Source: Rhizophagus irregularis
Taxonomy: Eukaryota; Glomeromycota; Glomeromycetes; Glomerales; Glomeraceae
Assembly (NCBI RefSeq): GCF_026210795.1
Contig: NC_089440.1
Location: forward strand, 1,736,001 to 1,800,000
Reading direction: 5' to 3'
DNA: 64,000 nucleotides
Part shown: positions 48,695 to 61,400 of the stretch, in pieces
Layout of the letters: each line of letters opens with the position of its first letter
Position numbering within the stretch: position 1 is the first letter of the stretch
Notes under the pieces: generated by a model
Seen by the model: only the letters and a program-made list of their open reading frames with translations
Databases searched by the model: none
Told to the model about the DNA's origin: nothing
Position numbers and translations under genes: made by a program

Positions 48695-50348
48695 TAATAA
48701 TGATACTGTACAATACAATAAGTATATTTCGCGACATCAAATTGAATAATCTTCAATTGCTGCGCCCCCTTACGTACATATTATATTTATCTGATAGATA
48801 TATCCGGAAAGAGAGAAAAAAATCATTATTTCATTTAAATTACCATTATTATAATAACAAATAAATATTTTGAATTTTTTGAAATGTATTTACATTTCTT
48901 TATAAATACATTTAAATTTCCATTCCATTATAAATATATATAACATTTACCATTCTTTAATGTCGATTATAACTAAATTTAAAAAAAATTTCAAAACAAT
49001 CATTAATGATTTCGAAAAGAGGGCACGAGACCTGATAAATGATGTAATTGATTTCTTTTTCCTTACCATTGTTTTATCTTTTTCTAGACGAAAATAAAAA
49101 TTTCATTCATTTTAAAAAATCATTTAAAAAAGTATAAATTATATCAGTAGATCAGAATAACTAACGGAAATTATTTCTAATAAAAGTAATGTGTGATCAA
49201 TAAAATTTACAAATCAAGAATCAAAAGAAATTTCGAAAGATCAAAAAGATAAAAAGAAAATCAAAAAAGAAGGATTAAGTTTGAAAAACATTGAAATTTG
49301 TCAAAATATAGTTTAGCTTTTTTCTTTGTTAAAAAGAAAAAAATTTTTAAAATATTTTAATATTAAATTTAGAAAATCATTTAAGCCAAACAACTTTTTA
49401 CACTATCTCGTAATTATTATTATTATTATTGTAAATTTTTTTATTTTATTCAGTGTAATCTTGGATCAAATAATTTTTTTAACGCTAAAAAAATGCGGAA
49501 TTTAACGGAATTCATTCTAAAACTATTCGCTAATTATAATTTCACAAAAAAAAAAAAGTATTTATTATGTGTTCCATTTTTACTTCATATTAACGATTTT
49601 GTGTAATAGAAGAAACCAATTATTTTAAAAATATTCTGCGCCAGTTAATAAGAATATAAATGAAAAAAATTTTTTTTTTAAATTTAAAAAAAAAATTTTT
49701 TTTTTATCCCATTTTTTTTTTATCAATGTATTTTTTAGCCTTATCATAATTTTTTTTTTTAATTTAAAGAAGAATTTTTTTTCTTCTTCCTTTTTTTTTA
49801 AAAAAAATAAAAATTTAATTTATTTATTTTATTTTGAGGGCTTCTTTGGCTCTCTTTTTTTTTTTTTTTTTAAAAAAAAAATAAATAAAATAAAAAAAAA
49901 CCTTAAAAAAAATTAAAAAATAAAAAATAATAAATTAACGAGTGTCACTCGTGACACTTTATAGACATTTTTTTTTTTCATTCAAGGTAAAATGGATGAA
50001 AACTTTAAATTTGTTTTAGAAAAAAAAACATGATTACTGAATATATTATTTTTTTTTTCATTCAGTTCGACGCCCGATTTGATTGATCCTATATAAAGTA
50101 AGACATCAGACTTTGATATCTTGATATTGCAACATATTTTTTTTTTTTTGATTATTTTGATGATCAACTTACCAAAAAAAAAAATTTTTTTAAAAAAACT
50201 TTCCTCTAGAAAAAAAAAATAAAAAATACCCACCAAAAAAAAAATTTTTTTTAGACAGCTTCGAAAAACAAAAAAGTAATAATATCAAACAAAAACAACA
50301 ACAACAACAATAATAAAAATTAGTATTTAAAAAAAAACCAAACAAAAA
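48695..50348. other. Intergenic, no gene seen
   Basis: Long A/T runs. The inverted repeat AGTGTCAC-TC-GTGACACT is at 49941-49958, about 390 bp upstream of the myotubularin start. Frames at 48524-48718 and 49982-50236 are low complexity. Confidence 0.5.
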
Positions 50349-53300
50349 ATGGGAATAAGTTTTGAAAATATAAAACGAAATCTCCCTCCGGGTCTAGAAC
50401 TCTTACCTGGTGAAACAATAGAAAAATTCTTTGAAAAATCTAGTTCAATAATATTATATGAAGCTACAGTTGATGGCGGATTTATCGAATGTTATGGAAA
50501 CATTGGTGGAGACTTTTATAATTTGGATGTAAATAATGAGGTATTTTTATTTTTTAAAAAAAAATTTTTTTTTTCTTTTTTTTTTCAACAATAAAAACTT
50601 TTTCTAATCTTTCAAAATTCTTTTCCTCATTCTTTCCTCATTCTATTATATAAAGCCTACAGTATTAATTACCAATTATCGAATTTATTATCAACCATCA
50701 AAAAATATTTCAAAATTATCATCATCATCATTGTCATCTTTAGCTGATGCAATCCATCCTCGTGCAATACAAATACCGCATTTATCCATCTCACAAATTG
50801 ATGAGTCACAAAATCAAATCATAATAACGCTAAAATTTTCCCCATTAAAATATTTATTTAAATTTTCTAAATCAAAACATAATAATACTTTAAATAATAA
50901 TAGATCGACAAATTCTTTATGTCATGATTTTTCTTGTGTTTTAAAAAAATTTACAAATCCAAATAGCATTGAAAATGTTTTTGCCTTTCGCATGGGCGAA
51001 AATGAGATTAATAATAAAAGAGGAAATCATGAGAATGCTGGAAAGAAAAGAGAATTAACTGAGGCAGAAAAAATGTTTGAAGAGCTTTTTGATTCTAATA
51101 CTAGTGAAGATGAAGATGTAGAAAATTATGCTAGAAATAGGGGTTTAGATGAAAATAAATATAAAAGAATTCAAAAGTTGGGTTGGTCTAAAGGTTATAA
51201 TATTCAAAAAGAATTTGAGAGGTTGCAAATGAGTAAAGATTCTTGGTAAGTAATTAAATTTAAGAATTTATATTTCTCTTATTTCTTTATTAACAACGTT
51301 ATTAATACCTCTCTCTAATAAAATTATCTTAGGAATATTGTATCTTATAATGATGATTTTACTTTATCTCCAACTTATCCAAAAGATTTTATTCTACCTT
51401 CTAGAATTCTTAAAACAGACGCGACTTTTGCTTGTGAATCATTTGATACAAATGAGGATTCTTATGAAGTTTCAACTGCATTTCAATCAAGTTCGGAATT
51501 TTTTAGAAAACTTGTAAATTTTAGAAAAAATGGTCGTTTTCCTTTAATTTGTTGGAAAAAAGGTCGTCATGTATTAATGAGAAGTGGTCAACCAATGGTA
51601 TCAATATTAGGTTGGAGAGGTCTAGAAGATGAATTATTAATAAAAGATGTTCTTAAAGCTATTAATGAAGAACAACAACAATTAATTAATAAAAGTATTT
51701 ACGCTAATAGCAAAAAAAAAATTGGTTTACAAGAAAAATGTACAAATACAAAAATTTGTATTTTAGATGCAAGAAGTTATTCTGCTGCATTAGGTAATGG
51801 CTTTGCTCGTGGTGGTTATGAAAAATGTGAAAATTATCCTCCAAATACTACTTTACATTTCCTGGGATTGTCAAACATTCACGCAATCTCTTCTTCACAT
51901 GCTTCTTTATTAAATGCTATTGCAACTAATAGCTCAGCTCCTAAATGGTATTCCGTATTGGAATCTACTGGTTGGTTAGGTCACGTTGCTGATTTATTAA
52001 AAGCTGCTGGAGGAAAAGATGGTGTTGTCGGAAAAATTGTTGAAGAAGATGCAAGTGTTTTGGTGGTATGTAAAAAAAAAAATTATTCAAATGCTTAAAC
52101 AATTTTAAGTTAATTTTAATATAAGATCATTTTTTTTTTAGCATTGTACGGATGGATGGGATAGAACAACTCAATTAGTGTCTTTGGCACAAATAATGAT
52201 GGATCCATTTTATCGTACAATTAAAGGATTTCAGGTATTAATAGAGAAAGAATGGATTGCAATTGGACACCCATTTAGAGCACGGGGTGAACTTCCAAAA
52301 AATCTTCGAAACAATAATTCTATAATTTCATCCACAGAAGAAAATTCATCTTTCAGATCTAATCATCAAGAACCTATTATTGTACCATCAACATCCGCTC
52401 CGGTCTTTCTTTTATTCTTAACATGCGTACACCATTTATTACAACAATTTCCACGCGCATTTGAATATAATGACTTTTTTCTCTTATGTTTAGCAAGAGC
52501 TGCAGCAGGAAATTCACCTTATGGAGATTTTCTTTGTAATTCTGAATGTGAAAGAGAATATGTGCAATTAAGGGAAAGGACAAAAAGTATTTGGACATGG
52601 GTTAGAGAACACAAAGCATGGTTTAGAAATACTGGTTATGATCCAAAGATTAGAACTTATGATCCTATTAATATTTGGTTAGATAATAAGTGGAAGAAAG
52701 ATGTATTGAGACCGGATACAGGAGCAAGATTAATCACTTTATGGACTGAATATTATTTTCCAAAAGATGACTTTTCTATAACGTTATTATCTACACCTCC
52801 AGGTTGCGAAAGACCCTTTTCAAATGGATTAATATCTGATCACTTATCTGATTTCGATTTAATTAGATTGTTAATGAAAAGAAAAGAGAGGAGAATCGCT
52901 GAAAAGGTTTGGAGAACCTGGAGATCTTTTGTATTAGAAAAGAAAAGCAAATCAGCGATTAATAAGAAAGATCATGATGATGTTATGTCATGTAATGGAG
53001 AAAATGATGAAATAGATATTGAATTGATCGGATCTTCAGTTTTGCGAGATAGTTATAATTTGTTACCAGAAAGTTCAAATAAATCAAATAAATCGGTCCT
53101 AGAAAGGCGAACTCAAGATAGGAATAAGATTGTTAAAAATAATTCGGAGTCAAAATTCCTTTTAGTTATGCCTCCAGAAAAACCAAGCTTTAATAAAAAT
53201 TATTTAAACACACTTTCTCCAGCTTCTTCTTCCACCTCTTCTTCAATATATCTTTCATCAAGTGAATTATTACCAGCAAAGGAAGATTATTTTTCAGAAG

Positions 53301-53767
53301 AAGAACGAAAACCTGTTTATCCCATAAATGGGGAAGATGAAAGTCCATCACTTTCGCAACAACAATGGGTTTATTTATGTAAACATCATCAAAAAATTGA
53401 TGATGATTCAATAGATTTATCACAAAAGTTGGCAGAATTACTAAAAGAAGCTCAATCAGAAGATCATTATTTATGTCAAAGTAAATGTCATGATTCGAAA
53501 GTTATAGTTGATTTATTAAAAGAAGCTCAATTCGATAATTCTTTATTACCAACATCAAGAACTCGACAGCAAACAAATATATCAACTAATACAACCCAGA
53601 GAATTACAAGAACTTCATCCACTTCACCTTCAAGATCTTGTAGAAGCTCTATTATTTGTACAAATAATTTTACAGATTCTAATCATAATTCTAATGAAAT
53701 TAATTCCAATATTAATATAAATTCTATAGAAAATAGCCCACCTGATCTCGATTTTGTATTGGTCTAG
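50349..53767 (+). CDS. Myotubularin-family phosphoinositide 3-phosphatase (1046 aa)
   Basis: Four exons: 50349-50540, 50656-51245, 51333-52065 and 52142-53767. All are GT-AG, with a consistent frame. The N-terminus (residues 1 to about 180) is a PH-GRAM-like domain with inserts. Then come the family markers GLDENKYKRIQKLGW, LSPTYPKDFILP, RFPLICWKK, RSGQPM and YSVLESTGWLGHV. The catalytic P-loop HCTDGWDRT (Cys507 to Arg513, CX5R, complete) shows an active enzyme of the MTM1/MTMR2/yeast Ymr1 type. It removes the 3-phosphate from PtdIns3P and PtdIns(3,5)P2 on endosomal and vacuolar membranes. The 1046 residues exceed the usual 600-700. The excess is a Ser/Asn-rich C-terminal tail after residue about 750, with an acidic repeat (LxxLLKEAQS / DLLKEAQ). 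The start follows an A-rich leader. Its last intron begins at GTATGT, directly before the HCTDG codons. Confidence 0.93.
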
Positions 53768-54960
53768 GTTTTGTTGGGTGGTTTTTCTTTAAAAATAAAA
53801 AAAAAAGGTTAAAAAAGTTTTATAGTGTTTTAATTTATTTATTAGGTATTTTTTTTTTAATATATTATTATTTTAATTATATTTGGATGGTTCAAATTTT
53901 GGAAGTATTGGACGTTATTGGACGTTATTGGATGTTATTGGACGTATGAATAAGTGAATGAATTGGTGATAAAAAAGAAAAAAAAAAATTTTATTGATGG
54001 TTGGTTTTCCAAATGTAAATATAATTATTTATTATACATTGGTTTGCTAATTATATATTTTTTTTTTTTCGGTTTATATATATATATTACAATAAAAAAA
54101 AATGGTTACAACCTTTCTATTCAAAAAGTAATTTTCGGTTTCTCCTCAACTTAATCGTTGAAAGTTATAATTAAAAATTACACCTTATCGAACGACTGGA
54201 GGTTAAAGAATAATCAAAATAAAAAAGTTTAAATAATTTTTATTAGACAGTACAAGATAAAGGAAGTAGAAGAATAATGTGAAAGTATCGGATTTTCTCC
54301 GATAAAAAAAGTTAATAAGCAAGTTTCTAATTCCTAAAATATTTCATTTGCTCCGTTTTCCATGGTATTAATTAATAATTTCTCTGTATTTCCACTCATA
54401 GCTTGATTGAGGTCAAGGCTTATTAAGTATCAGCTGGCGATAGTGCCTTCCTGCTCCTATACGTCCATTCATTTATTCTTCTATTTGCTCGAACTAACTC
54501 ATATCCTAATCTATAAGTTTCATTCCTTAATATAATACCAGATCTTCTTACTTAATTCATCACAATAAATTTGTAATCGATCTCGTTCACGTTACTAATT
54601 AAAGATCTGTGTAGAAGAAATGGAAAATAAGGTAGCAAAATATGGTTATATTACCTCAATATCATATATTATACATTCACTATTGCAATCTCAAAAACTT
54701 ATCTAGAACCATGTTTAAATTTGATTTTTAATTTTAAATGCTTTAAAAGTGAACAAAAATTACGAAAATTAAAAATTTCTAATTTTAGGGTTGATGCAAG
54801 TAGTTTTTACATATATTTTTTTGTAACGTAAACGAAAGTGATTTATATAAATCGGATGAAAATAATCTTGTGGTAACAATGGAAATAATAGAAATGATAT
54901 ATACTATAGTGTAATCGTCGTCAATTTTCCTGCCACGTATATTATACCCGCTTTATTCAC
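53768..54960. other. Intergenic, no gene seen
   Basis: A 10-11 bp tandem repeat of TTATTGGACG lies at 53906-53946. After that the DNA is mixed in composition and has no coding frame that I can support. Confidence 0.5.
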
Positions 54961-55693
54961 AGTTCTTTACACAGAAATATTCCTCCTCTTGTTCAAAATT
55001 ATTCATGTGAAAGAGATACAATTGGGGAACTCAAGAGAAATATTAAAGCTGAAAGAAGTGACTTTGCCCATTTCGGCGCGAGCGAGCTTAAACTATGGCG
55101 TATATGCAAGAAAATTGAAGATGGAAAAAGCCTAACATTTAATAATCTTACTGAAGATAACAAACTTCTCAACATTTATGAAATTGGACAGATTTGGGAT
55201 GAACCCCATCTAGAGGTTTTTTTCACGTGTTGATACGATTACCTGGTATTAAATATCATTCTTAGAAATGACTTGCAGGTACTTCAACTAATAACCTATT
55301 TTCCTTCCTCCGGTATCTTTTTAGAGTTCGCTCGATTAATAACTCTCAATTGCATTGTCTCTGGCTATAATTCGGAAAACTAATGTCCTATAACAATCTC
55401 TATGGGTGAGAAAGTTATCGAAATCTAGGATCAAGGAAAAGTGGACGCCTCGTTTTAGCAATATTACTTTAAGTGAACTTGATCTTATGGTTATTAATGA
55501 ACCACCTGATCAGCTTATTGAATACGTACCGGAAATAAAAATGCTACCGTTGGATACAATTAATAACTATTTCAATGCTAATTCCTACACATATGATCCT
55601 TACCATATTCACATTATGGCGAGTTCTACATACTTGAAGGAGTTGTGTTGCGAAACCAAATATGAGAGTACTAAGAAAAATTTTCGATGGTGA
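54961..55693 (+). pseudogene. Fragments of crinkler-like N-terminal domains
   Basis: The first piece (54961-55233) has no start codon I trust. It reads ERDTIGELKRNIKAERSDFA, ASELKLWRICKKIEDG and LLNIYEIGQIWDEPHLEVFF. These are the ubiquitin-like crinkler N-terminus: IGELKxxIK, ASxLxLW, LNxxxxIxxIFxExP. A second open piece (55406-55693) has the corresponding later part: LSELDLMVINEPPDQLIEY and PLDTINNYFN..YDPYHIHIMA. The pieces are in different frames and separated by about 170 bp, so a working gene is unlikely unless unrecognised introns exist. Crinkler-like proteins are a lineage-expanded group in Rhizophagus. Confidence 0.5.
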
Positions 55694-57099
55694 CATGCTC
55701 ACAATGGTTAATATGAAGAACAGACTTCGCATGTGCTTTTCAGATCTCGACGGTGTTGAAAACCGACTTCTCCTCTCCTCTATAAATCAGATAAAGAATT
55801 TAATGAAAAAAGAATGCTTGAAGAAAGTGTAGTTTTTGGATTGATATGTTTAAGGTTAATATATTTATAATTATTGAGGTGGATCGGCTAGATAATAAAT
55901 ATTATTAGTAGTGTAGTATTATTTGTATTAGTTGAACGATTTATTAAATAATGCTGTATGATGATGTTTACCAAAGTAAACGGATTTTACATTAAAATTT
56001 CGCATATACCATGTTGTTATATAAAATCGATCGTATCGTCGAAAATCACGCGCTGAAATTTTTTGGTAATATTATAACCTACTTTTTTCTTCGCAAATTT
56101 CTTAGCAGAACCTGCATCACGTGAGGGTGACTTAGTCAAAATCTATGCTATGCGTAGTAATAGGCATCCGCAGTGAAAGACATACTACGCCATTGTATCA
56201 TGTGACTGTGTATAACCGCAGTCGTTTATTTTAGCGCATTACGACCGGCCAGGAGAATTATTATTGTGTTGTTTTCGTCATACACTTTCCCGAAAGTTTC
56301 GGATCGTACGACAGGGCGTCATTAAAAAGAATCAAAAATGGAAATTAAGCGATTAGAATCTATGAATTGCAGATCCTCGGATACACGACAATTTTTTATT
56401 ATCCTACTGACGTTAGCGCATTCAAATTACGTGTACAGGTTAATCACACATTAATCCATTTTTGAATAGGAATTAGTGATACATGTGCGATTCGTCATCT
56501 ACAGATCTCGATCCATGATGAACAAATATTCCGATTTTTTGTGATTACAATTGGGTTGTGAACTCAAACAAAGATGTACCACATGCGATCTTCTTTTCGA
56601 GATCTTAGAAATAAACGGAAAATTTTGAGACACAGCATTGCTCCATTAGTTTCAAATTAAGTTATCATAAAACCGTAATTCGTCGGATTTTATTTTAAGC
56701 ACTATTGTTAAATGCGCCTCAAATTCAGGGAGAGCCATTTGTTATTATTAGATGGGATCCAGGCCGTTATATAAATTGTTTTAGCTGAAAAAATATAATT
56801 ATGAAAAATGTAGTTATGACAAATACACATAATAAAGCAACATAATTTTTATTAAATCGGGTTAAATTCTCATTTTCACGCGTAGTAGGCATACAGTATA
56901 AAATAAACCTTTTTCCAAGCGCATTCACGCAAGAGAATTGCATATTAAAAAAAAAAACATTCGTTAATATCTAATCTAAAAAAACTTGATCCACCAATAA
57001 TCTCTTAATAAAATTACTACGCATCAATTTACCTAATCATGTCCAGTTTTTGCTCAACTCTTCGGAAGTCATGCCTTTTTTGACCTTAACCGCTGTTTT
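55694..57099. other. Intergenic, no gene seen
   Basis: Moderate G+C. There is an inverted repeat GCGTAGTA...TACTACGC at about 56153-56190, and CACGTG- and CATGTG-like words nearby. These may be remnants of a promoter of a lineage-specific gene. Confidence 0.45.
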
Positions 57100-58200
57100 T
57101 TGTTCATTGGTCCAGTGTTAATCATAGGAATCGCTACTATGTGGTCAAATCTCAAACAAAAAATTTCCGATAAACTTTCTGCACGTGTCACTAGAATCGT
57201 CAATGATCTTGATATAAAAAATAATACACCGGAAATCGAAAACATCTTCAGTAAACTTACCGCGGAAATTAATACTAAAATCACCAATGAACTTTCCGCA
57301 CGTCCTTCTGAAGTTAATTCTTCTTTCACTGCGGAGCTCGGCAAAAATAATAATAAACTTACCGCAGAAATCGCTAAAATCAATTCACGTGATGCTGGCT
57401 ACGCCTCTGAGGCGCAGAAAAATTTATCGATGGTCAATAATGTGACCACAAGACTTGTTGAAATCGAACGAGAATATGAAAGCAATTTTACTAGAATTTA
57501 ATCAGAGTTTACCACAATCAATGCTACTATCCAAGTTCTTCTAAGCAATATGGTTCGACATAATGTAGATGGTATTCTTGCTCAAAGAACTCAGTCAGTA
57601 TCTGACGAATCTGATGAATCTGATCAACAAAGTGTGGCTAACAATTCCGTTGCTTCAAGCCAATCAGAGTCTAGCTCTTATTCCGGAAGTTCATCATCTT
57701 TTTTTGAAAATGTTGAGAGCCGTTTTAAGCAAATTTTTAATTCGTTTAAAGGGAATGATTCTGTTGACTATATGTGTGAAACTGTGGGCTGTAGCTTGTG
57801 AAATTCGTCAACTTAAAGGGAAAAAGATTGGAGGGTCTACTATAAAAAGTTTTTATTATGGGTATAGTGATTCGAAAAATAGTACAGTAAAGTTAATTAG
57901 CAAATGGTTAGATAGCAAAGAAAATATTAGTAGTTTAGATAATAATCAAGAGTAGCGGGGAAGGAACTGCCAGTATATGAGTTAGTATACATGTTGCCCA
58001 AATTATTTTGGGCTGCCGTAATTAATTATTTTGGCACTTTACATAGTAAATTACATATAAACTGAATGAATTTCGGCATCCCAAATTATAATTATGGCAT
58101 TCTAAAATAATTTGGGCAGCATGTATATGAGTTAGGGCTCGGCAGGCTTATCAAGCAGGTTCTTTTATGCCTTTCCCTCCCTTGAAACATCCTGCTATTC
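57100..58200 (+). pseudogene. Lineage-specific coiled-coil gene, broken and carrying a MITE
   Basis: The frame from 57100 encodes 133 residues of heptad-like sequence (LSARVTRIVNDLD, LTAEINTKITNELSAR) and stops at 57501. The same frame continues to 57801 with EFTTINATIQVLLSN and a Ser-rich SVASSQSESSSYSGSSSS. A second frame then carries VKLWAVACEIRQLKGKKI, STIKSFYYGYSDSKNST and VKLISKWLDSKENISSLD to 57955. After a 142-bp MITE, the coherent ending RQAYQAGSFMPFPPLKHPAI follows. This order matches a family I know from Rhizophagus only, of unknown function. At least one stop and two frame changes make it a pseudogene, unless short introns explain them. Confidence 0.6.
57986..58127. mobile_element. 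142-bp MITE with 8-bp target duplication
   Basis: The ends TATACATGTTGCCCAAATTATTTT and its complement match at 23 of 24 positions. TGAGTTAG flanks both sides (57978-57985 and 58128-58135). An 8-bp duplication fits the hAT superfamily, though the ends do not begin with the usual CA. It splits a coding region: upstream and downstream pieces belong to the same family sequence. Confidence 0.85.
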
Positions 58201-58463
58201 TATCATTTTTTACTTTTATTTTTTATTAGCCGGCCGGCACTTTCTTGTGTATTACTTTATGAAAAATATAATTGTTTGATTTTTTAATTTTTAACTTTTA
58301 ACTTGTGGCAAATAAAATCACTCATTTTAAAAAACTGTTATCATGAGTAGTATCACGTGTAGTTTAATATCCGGCTGATCAAAATCACAGGTAATTATTT
58401 ACAGGCACGTATTACATCATTTTTTTTAGTGACTTTTGGAAAAAAATTATTTTTCTATCGCAT

Positions 58464-61400
58464 ATGGACAATCGCTTAAAGTTAAAATATCCAGGTAAGT
58501 CTACTACTTTGCACCTATTTCTAATATTTAGAACAATGAAAATATAAACTTTGATCTTTCAGACTATTGGAACCGAGCTCCAAATACTTGGGGTACCGTA
58601 AACGATTGGGACCTTTTCTGGATTAAGCAATCACATCTCGTGACAGTTAATAAACGCAATTCTCATTCAGCTTTGGCGAACGATTTAAAGTGCCTGAAAA
58701 AAATATTCGATATTAATAATCCTGCTTATAAAATGGCGTGTAACTTGAGTAGTGAATTGAAGGAAAGTATTTTTTTTTGACATTACAAATTCGATGTTGC
58801 TAGCGTACTCAATAGTTAATCTGGCAACCAAAGCGTGTTGAGAAGGTTTTTCCCATTAAGCGCAAAAACCGACAGGTAGCACCATTGCGTGTGCGTGGCT
58901 ATTGAAACGTAGCTGGCATACTTTATGTCTAATCTGGCAACCAAAACGTGTTGAGAAGGTTTTTCCCATTAAGCGCAAAAACCGACAGGTAGCACCATTG
59001 CGTGTGCGTGGACATAAGAATGCTGGTCGGACGAGCGTCCGGAGCACTTTGTAAACTTCCTTCCTATCCATCATCTCAAAAGTGCATCAATCCTAATTAC
59101 CTTTTTTTTATAGAATATACAAAACGACCAAATATGGGAGAAGAGTGATTTAGTCACGTCATTAAAGCTAGAGTCTGATATAATCGATGTTGAATTGGAA
59201 ATTGATAGGGCAAGTATTTATTAATCTCTTTGATGCATCCTAACAACTTCTTAATCAGTTCTTGTCAAACTTTGTTATGACAGAAAAGGGGAAGGCGATC
59301 TGTCCATAAAATAACACAACAGGGATTTCAAATTGCACAACAAGGACTTCAGAAATGCGCTGATGACGAGTTTGATACAATAGAACAAGAAAGGAAAAGG
59401 ATCAGAACCGGTATGTTTGACTTAAATTATTTGAGATACTGGTTATCACTACAAAGTTGCGTATTTCTAAACATTTCAAGTAGTTCCTCCTTTGCGTGGG
59501 ACCATTTACGGCAGGACGATTAATGGCGGAACTAATAATATGTTCATTTCGAACAAAAGTGATCGGGAAAAGGTATACGTGAGCATTTTTTTATAGAAAT
59601 CGCGATGATCAGCAGAAATAGCCAACGGTTTAACTGCAAATTTATCCCTTACTTATGTAGGATTTGAATAACGAGATCGAAAACTTCTTTCAAGGTCATT
59701 CCGAACGACAATCATCCAATTTGTTTGGGAAAGTAGAACATGACGTTTCCAACGAAACAGACAACGAAAAGGGCGAGGTAATCGAGGTATGGTATTCACA
59801 TAAAAGTTATTACTATTCATAATAGATAAATTCAGAAATACATATTCATTATTTATTCAAAAACAATCCTCATATTTAAAATTATTTTTACTAATTCAAA
59901 CTAAAATCCTTTTAGCCTTTTCCTTTAATTGGAAACTTAAATGAAGTTAAGCGAGATGAGTCTCTTCAACATGCAATTGAACAGGAAGCTTTATTCGAAG
60001 ATGTAAAATTACAGACTCCTCAAAAGCGAGAGCAGAAAAAGATAAAACCAAATGAAAGTGATTGGGAGAGTGTGGTGTCACATGACTCGCAGTCTCAGGC
60101 TCAACAACGAACTCCCGAACGTCAATTCAGTCCATCAACTTCCGTGTCTGAGGTAATTACGTTTTATGTTTAGCATATAAAAGTATTTTTTTCTTAACTC
60201 TTTGTATGCATATACAGGTTACTGATGATGTTTTCGAACCTCAGTCGATGGGTTGGGAGTTCGATGAACCAGAGCCAACCTGGCTAAAGAAAGTAATAAA
60301 CCGACAAAAGTTTTTGATCTCGCAAATGGATCCGTCTGCCAGATATGAATCGTCATTAAGGTATTTTTTTTGATATATATAAGGTTATTTTTACTTTTTG
60401 TTGCACCAAATCCTGACCAATTCTTGACTAATTCTTAGCCCGATCTGGTGGCGAATAATAGATGCCTCGGATCTAAAAAGTACATCAGATTTTCTGACTG
60501 AAGCGGACATGTCGGATCTGGTCGCCGTATTTGCATCTGCCCTTAATGTAGGCCATCCCACTGAAGATTGGACCATACTGGAACCTTCAGTTGAGAGGTG
60601 TTTACAGGCTCTTGCTAAAGTCAGTGTTGATAATTTTGCATTTTTATATTTTATTTCATTTTATTTTGTATTATTTTAATTATTTTATTGACGTACGTTT
60701 TGAATCCCAGCTTGATAACAATCATCTCAATAAGGTTGGAAAAATAGTGCCGCTCGAAGGATTTCATGGAGCTATCCTTGAAATTCAGAAAATGGTGAAG
60801 AATGTTGAGACATCAAGCTTGAGTGTTTCTTTATTTGGCGATGAAGATACGAATGATAAGGTAAAGCCAACATCTTCTGTCGAGGAAGAAGACTACCTGA
60901 ACCCTGATGTGCAATTTATTTTGGACTTGATTCGATTTACGTAAGTTATTCAATTCATGTTAATTCGGAAATTTTATTATTCTGCATGTATTCCGCTTAG
61001 TTCCTTAACCATAACTTTAACTAGATGTGAAATGCTTATGAAGGGAATTCCCCAGCGGAAAAATTCTGAAAGAGACATAGATGTCTTCATCAAACGGCAC
61101 CTATTTTCGTGCTTTGACAATATTCTAGACAGTCACTTGTAAGTCCCATTGTCAATTCTAAGTATTTTCATTGTTGTTAATAATACTTATAATTGTTCTT
61201 AAATAAGCGGGGAGATGGTATCAAGGGCCTCTCGAGATCGTCGAGCTGGAGCAATGGATGCCCCAGAAACAGCAGAAGGCTACCATTTGGACTGGATGTT
61301 TACGGTACACTAGATTTTGGAGAGTTCATTGTTAATATTACTTACTAATACTAACTTGAATTAACAGAAGCATGATCTAGCAAAAGATTTACCGTATGGT

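Noticed and set aside
58856-59074. 72-codon minus-strand frame
   Set aside because: Spans the 82-bp duplicated intronic segment; its two halves repeat the same peptide only because the DNA is duplicated.
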